Part shown: positions 8,551 through 16,530 of the stretch, piece by piece
Layout: every line of letters starts with the position of its first letter
Numbering within the stretch: position 1 is the stretch's first letter
Source of the DNA: Burkholderiales bacterium
Lineage (GTDB): Bacteria > Pseudomonadota > Gammaproteobacteria > Burkholderiales > Usitatibacteraceae
Assembly (NCBI GenBank): GCA_014378085.1
Contig: JACMOJ010000392.1
Location: 1-18,567 of the forward strand
DNA length: 18,567 bases
Direction: 5' to 3'
The notes under the pieces: generated by a model
The model's database searches: none
What the model saw: the letters and a program-made list of their open reading frames with translations, nothing else
Told to the model about the DNA's origin: nothing
Position numbers and translations under genes: made by a program

Positions 8551-9383
8551 GGGCGCTTCATCAGTGCAGCGGGAACAACGCGGCACATAATGCCGAGCCA
8601 AGTCAGTTTGGTCACAGTTGGTCGATGGTTGAATACGTCGCCCTTCACAGCGTCAATTTTATCGAGGATTGTGAGGCCGCCAGCAACAATCATTCGCAGC
8701 TCGACGCCGAATCTGCCAGGCATCATGCCTGCCAGTGGCGCACCTTTGTGCATCATGTCGCGTGCTCGACTGACCTGAAACGCCATCAGCGCCTGCCACG
8801 CTGGATTGCTAACGGCTGCGCCAATATCGGCGTCCGCAACGCCAAAGTCTTGCATCTCGTTTTGGGGCAGGTAGACCCTGCCACGACCGTTCTTGCGCCA
8901 ATCAACGGCAATGTCCTGCCAGTGATTAATTAACTGAAGTGCCGAGCAGATGTCGTCGCTCATCTGCAGTTTGGCTCGGTCTTCCACTGAGAAGAGGTGA
9001 AGAAGAAGACGCCCGATGGGGTTCGCTGACCGCCGACAGTATTCGAGTAACTCATCGAAGTTTGCGTAGCGGTCTTTCACCACATCTTGCTTAAAGGCAT
9101 CCAACAGATTTCGAAATAGGGAAATCGGCAGCTGATATTGGTCGATCATTTTGGCAAGCTCGACAAACAGTGGCTGCTTTGCGCGAACACCAGCCTCAAG
9201 ATCATCCAACTGGCGGGAATATTCGTCGAGCCTCGCAAGTCGTTCAGCGGCGGGTAAATCGCCTTCGTCCGCGAAATCGTCTGCGGTGCGCGCAAAGGCG
9301 TAGATCGCCTCAATCGGGCGTCGAAGTTTTGGGGGCAAGAGGATTGAGGCTACCGGGAAATTTTCGTAGTGTTCGACGGGCAC
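8547..9383 (-). CDS. hpnC: Hydroxysqualene synthase HpnC
   Basis: This squalene/phytoene synthase family protein of 278 residues is expected to convert presqualene diphosphate into hydroxysqualene. The Asp-rich motif DDFADE is at 35-40 and the second metal motif DIAVD at 157-161, with YCRRSANPIGR at 115-125. The NPIGR and HWQDIAVDW segments separate HpnC from HpnD. The start is uncertain: a GTG at 9383 gives the family-like N-terminus MPVEHYENFP, while an in-frame TTG at 9392 adds three residues. No clear ribosome binding site is seen for either. It is the first gene of the operon and is divergent from tRNA-Leu, with a minus-strand TATAAT about 30 bases upstream. Confidence 0.94.
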   Translation of the reverse strand: MPVEHYENFPVASILLPPKLRRPIEAIYAFARTADDFADEGDLPAAERLARLDEYSRQLDDLEAGVRAKQPLFVELAKMIDQYQLPISLFRNLLDAFKQDVVKDRYANFDELLEYCRRSANPIGRLLLHLFSVEDRAKLQMSDDICSALQLINHWQDIAVDWRKNGRGRVYLPQNEMQDFGVADADIGAAVSNPAWQALMAFQVSRARDMMHKGAPLAGMMPGRFGVELRMIVAGGLTILDKIDAVKGDVFNHRPTVTKLTWLGIMCRVVPAALMKRP

Positions 9384-9413
9384 GGCGTTCAACTAGAGGA
9401 CAGAGGCAGCCGA

Positions 9414-9419
9414 ATTATA
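9414..9419 (-). promoter_or_regulatory. Likely -10 box for the hpnCDE operon
   Basis: The minus strand reads a perfect TATAAT here, about 30 bases before the HpnC start. No good -35 hexamer lies at 16-18 bases, so the promoter may be weak or activator-dependent. The predicted leader is only about 15-25 bases. Confidence 0.5.
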
Positions 9420-9452
9420 GGTGGGTAGCGCGAGATTCGGTCGCATTGGTGT

Positions 9453-9479
9453 TTGGTGTGGTTGCGGATGGGCTATAAT
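9453..9479 (+). promoter_or_regulatory. Sigma-70-type promoter for tRNA-Leu
   Basis: A perfect TATAAT at 9474-9479 lies 14 bases before the tRNA-Leu 5' end, as expected for a tRNA promoter. The best upstream hexamer is TTGGTG (9453-9458, 15-base spacer) or the overlapping TTTGGT (16-base spacer). It faces away from the hpnC promoter. Confidence 0.65.
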
Positions 9480-9493
9480 TTTCGGCTACCTGT

Positions 9494-9578
9494 GCGAGTG
9501 TGGCGGAATTGGTAGACGCACTGGATTTAGGTTCCAGCGCCGTAAGGTGTGTGGGTTCGAGTCCCTCCACTCGCACCA
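9494..9578 (+). tRNA. tRNA-Leu (anticodon UAG)
   Basis: This 85-base tRNA has a 7-bp acceptor stem GCGAGTG/CACTCGC and an encoded CCA end. The anticodon stem-loop is CTGGA-TTTAGGT-TCCAG, giving anticodon TAG. It has an extended variable arm as expected for tRNA-Leu and the TTCGAGTCC T-loop. It lies upstream of tig, as in many Betaproteobacteria. Confidence 0.97.
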
Positions 9579-9610
9579 TCTCTTTTAAACTAAGTGTTTG
9601 ATTCTCCTAG

Positions 9611-9640
9611 CCCCGATTTGACCGGTCGGCTCGGGGTTTT
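9611..9640 (+). terminator. Hairpin terminator between tRNA-Leu and tig
   Basis: CCCCGA (9611-9616) pairs with TCGGGG (9631-9636), followed by TTTT. The loop contains a further self-complementary GACCGGTC. It sits 33 bases after the tRNA and 24 bases before the tig ATG, so it probably ends the tRNA-Leu transcript. tig would then need read-through or its own promoter. Confidence 0.7.
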
Positions 9641-9663
9641 AACGTGTTATTTCAGGAAATACC

Positions 9664-10968
9664 ATGCAAGCCCAAACCTCTACCGCTAGTAGCCTTGAAC
9701 GCAACCTGATGTTGTCTTTGCCAGCGATTTCGATTGAGTCGGAAATTAATTCCCGCCTCAAGAAGATCGCGCGTACTGCGAAAATGTCCGGATTCCGGCC
9801 TGGTAAGGTGCCCTTTAATATCGTGGCGAATCAGTACGGGTTTCAGGTTCGCCAAGAGGTGATGTCTGACGTGGTGCAGCAGTCGTTTGCTGAGGAAGTG
9901 CAAAAGCAACAGCTCAGAGTCGCCGGAATGCCGCGTTTTGCGCCAGCGAATACGGGTGAAGCCGCAGATAAGTTTGAATTCACCGCGACTTTTGAGATTT
10001 ACCCGGAAGTGAAGGTCGGCTCGCTCTCAGGCAAGGGAATCGAAAAGCCTGAGGTTACCGTCACCGACGCCGATGTTGATAACACTATCGAGACGCTCCG
10101 CAAGCAGCGCGCCGCTTACGACCCAACGGACCGCGTGTCCGAAAAGGGCGATTTTATGGTGATTGATTTTGTTGGCACCCTTGACGGTGTGCCGTTCAAG
10201 GGCGGCGATGCGCAGAACTTCGGCGTGGTGTTGGGGGAAGGCCGTATGTTGCCGGACTTTGAAGCCGCGTTGGTTGGCATGAAAGGTGCCGACGAGAAGA
10301 CGTTCAATATGACCTTTCCCGCAGACTATCAGCCGGAACTTGCTGGTAAGACCGTCCAGTTTAGCGTGACAGCCAAGGTCGTCAACGCCCCGAAGTTGCC
10401 GACGGTCGATGCGGAATTCGCAAAAACATTGGGTGTGGCCGATGGAAACGTCGAAACGATGCGCGCCGAGATTCGTGCAAATTTGCAGCGGGAGTTGAAA
10501 AAGCGCCTGCAGGCCAAAGCTAAAGACCAAGTGATGGACGCATTGGCGAACGCAGCAGAGTTAACGTTACCGCGTTCGCTGGTCGAAAACGAAGTTGTAC
10601 GACTGCAGAATCAGGCGGTGCAAGATCTACAGTCACGCGGCATGACAACTAAAGATTTGCAGTTGCCGGCCGAATTGTTCGTCGAACGGGCAGAAAAGCG
10701 CGTGAAATTGGGGCTGATCCTGAGCGAAGTGGTTAAAACGCATGAATTGCGGGCAAAGCCGGCGCAAATCCGTACCGCCGTTGAAGAGCATGCAGAGAGT
10801 TTTGAAGATCCCGCGCAAATGGTTCGTTGGTACTACAGCGATCCTCAGCGTCTTGGCGAGGTCGAAGCGCTGGTAGTTGAAGAAAATGTAGTTGTTTGGG
10901 CTGAACAACAAATGTCTGTTACAGCGACACCAAAGACGTTTGATGAAGTCATGGAAATTAAGCGCTAG
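9664..10968 (+). CDS. tig: Trigger factor (ribosome-associated chaperone)
   Basis: This 434-residue protein has the normal trigger factor length and layout. The N-terminal ribosome-binding domain carries the signature GFRPGKVP at 43-50. An FKBP-type peptidyl-prolyl isomerase domain lies at about 155-242 ([14 protein letters not shown] onward). The rest is the helical chaperone domain. It binds nascent chains at the ribosome exit tunnel in the cytoplasm. AGGAAA ends 4 bases before the ATG and supports the start. Its stop is 35 bases before clpP, in the conserved tig-clpP-clpX-lon order. Confidence 0.98.
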   Translation: MQAQTSTASSLERNLMLSLPAISIESEINSRLKKIARTAKMSGFRPGKVPFNIVANQYGFQVRQEVMSDVVQQSFAEEVQKQQLRVAGMPRFAPANTGEAADKFEFTATFEIYPEVKVGSLSGKGIEKPEVTVTDADVDNTIETLRKQRAAYDPTDRVSEKGDFMVIDFVGTLDGVPFKGGDAQNFGVVLGEGRMLPDFEAALVGMKGADEKTFNMTFPADYQPELAGKTVQFSVTAKVVNAPKLPTVDAEFAKTLGVADGNVETMRAEIRANLQRELKKRLQAKAKDQVMDALANAAELTLPRSLVENEVVRLQNQAVQDLQSRGMTTKDLQLPAELFVERAEKRVKLGLILSEVVKTHELRAKPAQIRTAVEEHAESFEDPAQMVRWYYSDPQRLGEVEALVVEENVVVWAEQQMSVTATPKTFDEVMEIKR

Positions 10969-11003
10969 CGTATTGTCGCGAAGCGAAATTGTTTGGAGAC
11001 AAG

Positions 11004-11681
11004 ATGAAGAGCATGTACGAATTTCAGTCTCGAGCGTATGACATGACTGGTATGGCGCCAGCGCACCCTGATGAGTATCAAACTCAGGGGCTCGGCATGG
11101 TGCCAATGGTGATTGAACAATCCGGTCGCGGCGAGCGGGCGTTCGACATTTACTCGCGCCTGTTAAAAGAGCGCGTGATTTTTTTGGTTGGCGAGGTTAA
11201 CGACAACACGGCAAATTTGATTGTCGCGCAGTTGTTGTTCCTTGAGAGCGAGAATCCAGACAAGGACATTTCGCTATACATCAACTCGCCCGGTGGCTCG
11301 GTCACCGCAGGGCTGGCCATGTACGACACGATGCAGTTTATTAAGCCTGACGTATCCACGCTGTGTACCGGTTTTGCGGCGAGCATGGGGGCGTTCTTGC
11401 TAGCGGCAGGGGCGAAGGGCAAGCGACTTTGCCTGCCCAATTCGCGTGTCATGATTCATCAAGTTTCAGGCGGATTCCGTGGTCAAGCGTCGGATATTGC
11501 GATTCACGCCAAAGAAACGTTGTTCCTGAAAAATCGCTTGAACGAAATCATGGCCAAGCACACCGGGCAACCGATTGAAACGGTCGAAAAAGACACCGAT
11601 CGCGACAATTTTCTCTCTGCGGAAGAAGCGCAAAAATACGGTATCATCGATCGCATATTGGAAAACCGCAGCCAAGCGTAA
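11004..11681 (+). CDS. clpP: ATP-dependent Clp protease proteolytic subunit
   Basis: This 225-residue serine peptidase forms the tetradecameric barrel that works with ClpX. The catalytic triad is Ser127 (in GFAASMGAF), His152 (in MIHQ) and Asp201 (in TDRDNF). The 25- and 49-residue spacings are those of E. coli ClpP. The oxyanion-loop sequence NSPGGSV is at 94-100. The ATG at 11004 is preferred over an upstream TTG because GGAG lies 5 bases before it; a further ATG at 11013 is possible. The N-terminus before the mature core is probably a propeptide. clpX follows after 89 bases. Confidence 0.97.
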   Translation: MKSMYEFQSRAYDMTGMAPAHPDEYQTQGLGMVPMVIEQSGRGERAFDIYSRLLKERVIFLVGEVNDNTANLIVAQLLFLESENPDKDISLYINSPGGSVTAGLAMYDTMQFIKPDVSTLCTGFAASMGAFLLAAGAKGKRLCLPNSRVMIHQVSGGFRGQASDIAIHAKETLFLKNRLNEIMAKHTGQPIETVEKDTDRDNFLSAEEAQKYGIIDRILENRSQA

Positions 11682-11770
11682 TCTTGGTTTAGGCGGCCCC
11701 CAACAGGGTGGCGAATCAGCCTTCGCGGTCGAGCGAATTTGCTCATTTTTGTTGCGAGCGAAGGTTAAGA

Positions 11771-13036
11771 ATGTCAGAAAAATCCGGCGAAAAACTTCTC
11801 TACTGTTCCTTCTGTGGCAAAAGCCAGCACGAAGTTCGTAAGTTGATCGCAGGGCCATCGGTTTTCATCTGCGACGAATGTATCGACCTGTGTAACGACA
11901 TCATTCGCGAAGAGGCGCAAGCCGACCCTGCGGCGAAAAACGCCAAACACGAATTACCAACGCCGCAGGAAATCTGCGAGATTCTTGACCAATATGTGAT
12001 TGATCAAGTTCAGGCAAAGAAAATTTTGTCAGTGGCCGTATACAACCATTACAAACGACTTAAAGCTAATCCGAAAGAGTCGGAAGTTGAACTTGCCAAG
12101 TCAAACATTCTTCTGATTGGCCCGACCGGTTCTGGAAAAACCCTGCTAGCGCAAACGCTGGCGCGGTTGCTCAATGTCCCTTTCGTCATCGCCGATGCAA
12201 CCACATTGACTGAAGCCGGGTACGTCGGCGAAGACGTGGAAAACATCATCCAGAAATTGCTGCAAAAGTGCGACTATGATGTTGAAAAGGCGCAGCGCGG
12301 CATTGTGTACATCGACGAAATCGATAAGATTTCACGCAAGTCGGATAACCCATCGATCACCCGCGATGTCTCCGGCGAAGGCGTCCAGCAAGCGTTGCTT
12401 AAGCTGATTGAGGGCACCATTGCGTCGGTGCCACCACAGGGTGGGCGTAAGCATCCAAATCAGGAATTTGTCCAGTTGGACACCACCAACATTTTGTTCA
12501 TTTGCGGTGGGGCGTTCAGTGGCCTTGAGAAGGTGATCCAAAACCGTACTGACAAGGTTGGCATTGGTTTCGGCGCAGACGTGAGAAGCGGCAAGGACCG
12601 CACCGCAAACAATCAACTGTTGCGCGATGTAGAGCCGGAAGATCTCATCAAATACGGGCTGATACCAGAGTTTGTTGGCCGGTTGCCGGTAGTTGCGACT
12701 TTGGAAGAGCTTGACGTTAAGGCGCTGGTGAGGATTTTGACGGAGCCAAAGAACGCGCTTACCAAGCAGTATGAAAAGCTGTTTGCGATGGAAAACGTGT
12801 CGCTGGAATTCCGCGAGTCGGCACTTGCCGCCATCGCCAAGCGAGCATTGGAGCGCAAGACGGGGGCGCGTGGCCTTCGCTCGATTATTGAACACGCCTT
12901 GCTTGACGTCATGTTTGAGTTGCCCTCGCTGAGTAACGTCGAAAAAGTAGTGGTCGATGAGGGCACTATTTCAGGCGATCAAAAACCACTGCTCATGTAT
13001 TCTGATCAACCTAAAGCTGTTGGCGCAGGCGGTTAA
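11771..13036 (+). CDS. clpX: ATP-dependent Clp protease ATP-binding subunit ClpX
   Basis: This 421-residue AAA+ unfoldase recognises substrates and feeds them to ClpP. The N-terminal zinc-binding domain has four Cys at 12, 15, 34 and 37. Walker A GPTGSGKT is at 117-124, the pore loop GYVG at 150-153 and Walker B VYIDEID at 179-185. The IGF tripeptide that docks onto ClpP is at 265-267. AAGG lies 6 bases before the ATG at 11771. The open frame extends upstream to 11708, but that part is not family-like and is left out. I see no terminator between clpP and clpX, so co-transcription is likely. Confidence 0.98.
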   Translation: MSEKSGEKLLYCSFCGKSQHEVRKLIAGPSVFICDECIDLCNDIIREEAQADPAAKNAKHELPTPQEICEILDQYVIDQVQAKKILSVAVYNHYKRLKANPKESEVELAKSNILLIGPTGSGKTLLAQTLARLLNVPFVIADATTLTEAGYVGEDVENIIQKLLQKCDYDVEKAQRGIVYIDEIDKISRKSDNPSITRDVSGEGVQQALLKLIEGTIASVPPQGGRKHPNQEFVQLDTTNILFICGGAFSGLEKVIQNRTDKVGIGFGADVRSGKDRTANNQLLRDVEPEDLIKYGLIPEFVGRLPVVATLEELDVKALVRILTEPKNALTKQYEKLFAMENVSLEFRESALAAIAKRALERKTGARGLRSIIEHALLDVMFELPSLSNVEKVVVDEGTISGDQKPLLMYSDQPKAVGAGG

Positions 13037-13060
13037 GCCGCGAAATTTTTGCTGCGTCCA

Positions 13061-13088
13061 CTTGCATCGTCGGGAGTTGCTCCCATTT
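13061..13088 (+). promoter_or_regulatory. Putative sigma-32 (RpoH) heat-shock promoter for lon
   Basis: CTTGCA (13061-13066) and TCCCATTT (13081-13088) are separated by 14 bases. The E. coli-type sigma-32 consensus is CTTGAA with a 13-15 base spacer and CCCCATNT, so the match is close in both boxes. It lies in the clpX-lon gap, about 75 bases before the lon ATG. The -10 box overlaps an inverted repeat GGGAG-TTG-CTCCC (13072-13084). Confidence 0.65.
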
Positions 13089-13162
13089 CAGTTGGTGGGT
13101 GGTGACTTTCCCGCCAAAAATAATGACCTCGGTGTGGTTTTGCTGAAATATTGGTGACCTGA

Positions 13163-15571
13163 ATGAGCTTAATTTCCGAAGACGTACAAATTCTTCCACT
13201 TCTGCCACTGCGCGACGTGGTGGTGTTTCCGCACATGGTCATCCCGCTGTTTGTTGGTCGGCCAAAATCGATCAAAGCGCTGGAAGCGGCAATGGAAGAG
13301 GGCAAGAATGTCGTACTTGTTGCGCAGAAATCCGCCGCCAACGATGACCCGACACCCAAGGATCTCTATGACGTCGGATCGGTCGCGTCCATCCTGCAAA
13401 TGTTGAAGCTGCCGGATGGAACCGTCAAGGTGCTGGTCGAAGGTATGCATCGCGCGCGCATCAATCACGTGCTATCGGTGAAGGAAAACTACGAAGCCGA
13501 CATTACCCCCATCCCGCAAGCGGAGGCAGACAACAATGAAGTCGAGGCGATGCGCCGCAGTTTGTTTGCGCAGTTTGACCAGTACGTCAAACTGAACAAA
13601 AAAATTCCGCCTGAAGTTTTGACGTCTCTCGCTGGTATCGAGAGCGCAAGCCGTCTGTCCGACACGATCGCAGCGCACCTGCCACTGAAGCTCGAGCAGA
13701 AGCAGCAAATTCTCGAAAATTTTGATGTGCCATTGCGTTTGGAGCAGCTGCTTGGGTTGCTCGAAACGGAAATTGATATCTTGCAAGTTGAGAAGCGGAT
13801 TCGCGGGCGGGTAAAGCGACAGATGGAAAAATCGCAGCGCGAATACTATTTGAACGAGCAGGTAAAGGCGATCCAGAAAGAACTTGGCGAAACCGAAGAG
13901 GGTGCCGAGATCGACGAGCTAGAGAAAAAAATCAAAGCAGCGCATATGCCGAAAGAGGCGCGTGCAAAGTGCGAAGCGGAGCTAAAGAAGCTAAAACTAA
14001 TGTCGCCGATGTCGGCTGAAGCGACCGTGGTTCGCAACTTTATTGATACAGTTGTTGGCCTGCCGTGGAAGAAGAAATCAAAGGTATCGTCAGATCTCGC
14101 AAATGCCGAGAAGGTCCTCGATACGGACCATTACGGGCTCGAGAAAATCAAAGAGCGTATTGTCGAATACCTTGCGGTTCAGTCGCGAGTCGAAAAACTG
14201 AAAGCGCCGATTCTTTGTTTAGTCGGCCCCCCTGGTGTCGGTAAAACCTCCCTCGGCCAATCCATCGCCAAAGCCACCAACCGCAAGTTTGTGCGCATGT
14301 CACTCGGCGGCGTGCGCGACGAATCCGAGATCCGCGGGCATCGACGCACCTACATCGGTTCAATGCCGGGCAAGATATTGCAAAATATGGCGAAAGTCGG
14401 CGTGCGCAATCCACTGTTCCTTCTCGATGAAGTCGATAAGATGGGCATGGACTTCCGCGGGGATCCCGCGAGTGCGTTGCTTGAGGTGCTGGATCCAGAG
14501 CAGAACCACACCTTCCAAGATCATTACGTCGAAGTTGACTTTGATCTGTCGGATGTCATGTTCGTGGCGACGTCTAATTCGTTCAACATCCCGCCGGCGC
14601 TGCTTGACCGTATGGAAGTGATCCGCCTCTCTGGTTACACGGAAGACGAAAAAACTCACATTGCGCGCCAGTACCTCTTGCCCAAGCAAATGAAGGCGAA
14701 CGGTGTGAAGGACGAGGAATTGGCGGTTGCCGATCAGGCGCTGCGCGACATCACGCGCTATTACACCCGCGAGGCTGGTGTGCGTGGCATGGATCGCGAA
14801 ATTGCGAAGATCTGCCGCAAGGTGGTCAAGACGCAGATGACCAAAGCGAAGGAAGGCAAGTCGCATATCAATGCGAAGAACCTAGACAAGTATCTTGGCG
14901 TGCGTCGTTATAGCTACGGCATTGCCGAAAAAACAAATCAAGTCGGGCAAGTCACTGGATTGGCGTGGACGGAAGTTGGCGGTGAACTGTTGACGGTTGA
15001 GACAGCAGTGCTGCCTGGCAAGGGTGTCATCAAACGTACCGGAAAACTCGGCGACGTCATGCAGGAATCCATCGAGGCAGCGATCTCGGTGGTTCGCGCG
15101 CGAGCCAAATCGCTTGGAATTGCAAATGACTTCTATGAAAAAAATGATCTTCACGTCCATTTGCCCGAAGGCGCAACTCCCAAAGACGGCCCGTCTGCAG
15201 GTATTGCGATTGCGACGGCGCTAGTTTCAGTGCTAACCGGGATTCCGGTGCGTTGCGACGTGGCAATGACGGGCGAAATTACGTTGCGCGGGGAAGTACT
15301 GCCAATCGGCGGGCTCAAGGAAAAATTACTCGCGGCGGCACGCGGCGGGATCAAGACGGTATTGATTCCGGAAGAAAACCAAAAGGACCTCGTTGAAATC
15401 CCGACCGAAATTACACGGGATCTCGAGATTATTCCGGTGCGCTGGATCGACAAAGTGTTAGACGCTGCCCTTGAGCGCAGGCCGATGCCGCTGGTGGAAC
15501 CTGAGCTGTCAGCGGCGGCAACTGCGGTGGTTGCAAGCAAAGAAGAAAAACCGGTCGTCACAAAACATTGA
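13163..15571 (+). CDS. lon: ATP-dependent protease Lon (LonA type)
   Basis: This 802-residue protein is full length for bacterial LonA. The N-terminal substrate-binding domain begins [20 protein letters not shown]. The AAA+ module has Walker A GPPGVGKT (355-362) and Walker B LLDEVD (420-425). The C-terminal peptidase domain has the Ser-Lys dyad Ser678 (in DGPSAG) and Lys721 (in GGLKEK), 43 residues apart as in E. coli (Ser679/Lys722). It degrades misfolded and regulatory proteins in the cytoplasm. The ATG at 13163 fits the family N-terminus and has a GGTGA about 6 bases upstream. It lies 126 bases after clpX and probably has its own heat-shock promoter in that gap. The Ala-rich C-terminal tail is typical. 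Confidence 0.98.
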   Translation: MSLISEDVQILPLLPLRDVVVFPHMVIPLFVGRPKSIKALEAAMEEGKNVVLVAQKSAANDDPTPKDLYDVGSVASILQMLKLPDGTVKVLVEGMHRARINHVLSVKENYEADITPIPQAEADNNEVEAMRRSLFAQFDQYVKLNKKIPPEVLTSLAGIESASRLSDTIAAHLPLKLEQKQQILENFDVPLRLEQLLGLLETEIDILQVEKRIRGRVKRQMEKSQREYYLNEQVKAIQKELGETEEGAEIDELEKKIKAAHMPKEARAKCEAELKKLKLMSPMSAEATVVRNFIDTVVGLPWKKKSKVSSDLANAEKVLDTDHYGLEKIKERIVEYLAVQSRVEKLKAPILCLVGPPGVGKTSLGQSIAKATNRKFVRMSLGGVRDESEIRGHRRTYIGSMPGKILQNMAKVGVRNPLFLLDEVDKMGMDFRGDPASALLEVLDPEQNHTFQDHYVEVDFDLSDVMFVATSNSFNIPPALLDRMEVIRLSGYTEDEKTHIARQYLLPKQMKANGVKDEELAVADQALRDITRYYTREAGVRGMDREIAKICRKVVKTQMTKAKEGKSHINAKNLDKYLGVRRYSYGIAEKTNQVGQVTGLAWTEVGGELLTVETAVLPGKGVIKRTGKLGDVMQESIEAAISVVRARAKSLGIANDFYEKNDLHVHLPEGATPKDGPSAGIAIATALVSVLTGIPVRCDVAMTGEITLRGEVLPIGGLKEKLLAAARGGIKTVLIPEENQKDLVEIPTEITRDLEIIPVRWIDKVLDAALERRPMPLVEPELSAAATAVVASKEEKPVVTKH

Positions 15572-15962
15572 TCCATCGTCCCCGATCAAGCTTGCCGCGC
15601 AGAAGAATGAGCCGTTGATGTCGTCGTTAAGTCCCAAACCGCATGCGGGCCGTGCTGATTGCGCTTTTTTGCTTGACACCAGACGGCGCAAAACGCTATA
15701 AATTAGGCTTGGCTTTTGTGGTGAGAAACGTTGTTCGCGAAGTTGACTTTTCTTGGCCGCTGGCCGACCATCGAGACGGTGCTAGGCGTATTTGGCACAT
15801 CAGGGGCATCAGGCGCAATCCACATCTCTAAGCCGTAAGCCCAAAGTTCTAATTCCAAGGTTCATAAGTCCCGATTTTTAATCCCCAGTACGTCCACCAC
15901 GCGCAGCATCGTTATGGCATTAAGCTAGTCGCGCGCTACTTTTTTTACTTGAGAGGTTTCCC
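15572..15962 (+). other. 391-base lon-hupB intergenic region with long hupB leader
   Basis: No convincing gene is present. A strong promoter sits at 15673-15702, so hupB has a predicted leader of about 250 bases. The leader holds two adjacent short hairpins (TTGGCC-GCT-GGCCGA near 15756-15770 and one just after it), the direct repeat CATCAGG about 15799-15814, and a seven-T run at 15940-15946 just before the ribosome binding site. A 37-codon frame starting with GTG near 15718-15721 and ending at 15831 is possible but has no ribosome binding site. No strong terminator for lon was found. Confidence 0.5.
15673..15702 (+). promoter_or_regulatory. Strong sigma-70-type promoter upstream of hupB
   Basis: A perfect -35 TTGACA (15673-15678) and -10 TATAAA (15697-15702) are separated by 18 bases. 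This is the best housekeeping promoter match I found in the window. Transcription would begin near 15709, about 250 bases before the hupB start. Confidence 0.75.
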
Positions 15963-16235
15963 TTGAATAAGACCGAGATGATCGAAACGGTATCCAAATC
16001 TGCAGATATTTCGAAGGCAGCGGCTGGGCGCGCAGTTGAGGCAATGATTGGTGCAGTGCGTACGTCGCTGAAGAAAGGTCAGATGGTCACGCTCGTCGGT
16101 TTCGGTACCTTCTACGTTGGTAAGCGTGCCGCGCGTGCAGGCCGCAATCCACGCACTGGTGTGGCGATCAAGATCAAGGCAGCAAAGGTGCCGAAGTTCA
16201 GAGCTGGGAAAGCACTCAAAGATGCGTTAAACTAG
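15963..16235 (+). CDS. hupB: DNA-binding protein HU (beta-type)
   Basis: This 90-residue histone-like protein has the standard HU length. The N-terminus [21 protein letters not shown] fits the HU helix-turn-helix body. [21 protein letters not shown] at about 47-67 is the conserved HU/IHF DNA-binding arm signature. The start codon is TTG. It is supported by GAGAGG six bases upstream and by the family N-terminus; the next ATG would delete five conserved residues. HU bends and compacts DNA as a dimer. tRNA-Val begins 11 bases after the stop with no terminator between them. Confidence 0.97.
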   Translation: MNKTEMIETVSKSADISKAAAGRAVEAMIGAVRTSLKKGQMVTLVGFGTFYVGKRAARAGRNPRTGVAIKIKAAKVPKFRAGKALKDALN

Positions 16236-16246
16236 CGGACTTTGCA

Positions 16247-16322
16247 GGGTGCTTAGCTCAGTTGGTAGAGCGTCGCCCTTACAAGGCGAATGTCGGGGGT
16301 TCGAGCCCCTCAGCACCCACCA
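16247..16322 (+). tRNA. tRNA-Val (anticodon UAC)
   Basis: This 76-base tRNA has acceptor stem GGGTGCT/AGCACCC and an encoded CCA. The anticodon stem-loop TCGCC-CTTACAA-GGCGA gives anticodon TAC. D-loop (AGCTCAGTTGGTAGAGC) and T-loop (GTTCGAGCC) are normal. Confidence 0.97.
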
Positions 16323-16382
16323 GTAAATTTGGAGTTGCTGTGCTCACTGAAATTTCTTTGTCCTTCAGGGAGCGCATCGAAT

Positions 16383-16459
16383 GGAGTGGTAGTTCAGTTG
16401 GTTAGAATACCGGCCTGTCACGCCGGGGGTCGCGGGTTCGAGTCCCGTCCACTCCGCCA
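16383..16459 (+). tRNA. tRNA-Asp (anticodon GUC)
   Basis: This 77-base tRNA has acceptor stem GGAGTGG/CCACTCC and an encoded CCA with discriminator G. The anticodon stem-loop CCGGC-CTGTCAC-GCCGG gives anticodon GTC. It lies 60 bases after tRNA-Val, and a terminator follows within 5 bases. Confidence 0.97.
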
Positions 16460-16463
16460 ACGC

Positions 16464-16494
16464 AAAGGGCAGACCTTCCGGGCTGCCCTTTTTT
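16464..16494 (+). terminator. Rho-independent terminator after tRNA-Asp
   Basis: AAAGGGCAG (16464-16472) pairs with CTGCCCTTT, and the run of six T continues to 16494. The loop is 10 bases. It directly follows tRNA-Asp and ends about 36 bases before ppiD, so it probably ends the hupB-tRNA transcript. Confidence 0.85.
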
Positions 16495-16530
16495 ATTGCT
16501 ACATATCGTTGACCCTACGAAACTGCGCTC

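Noticed and set aside
8551..8601. Upstream extension of hpnD by 17 residues.
   Set aside because: The extension overlaps hpnC and is unlike HpnD; the ATG at 8550 gives the family N-terminus and an ATGA overlap.
11708..11770. Upstream extension of the clpX frame by 21 residues.
   Set aside because: The ATG at 11771 has a ribosome binding site and gives the standard ClpX N-terminus just before the zinc-binding Cys residues.
11682..11770. Possible heat-shock promoter before clpX (CTTGG near CCCCC).
   Set aside because: Spacing is about 8 bases instead of 13-15 and the -10 match is poor.
15628..15670. Possible terminator for lon (CCGCATGCGG region followed by a T-run).
   Set aside because: The palindrome is well separated from the T-run, and the nearer stem is short with a wobble pair, so I could not support a terminator.
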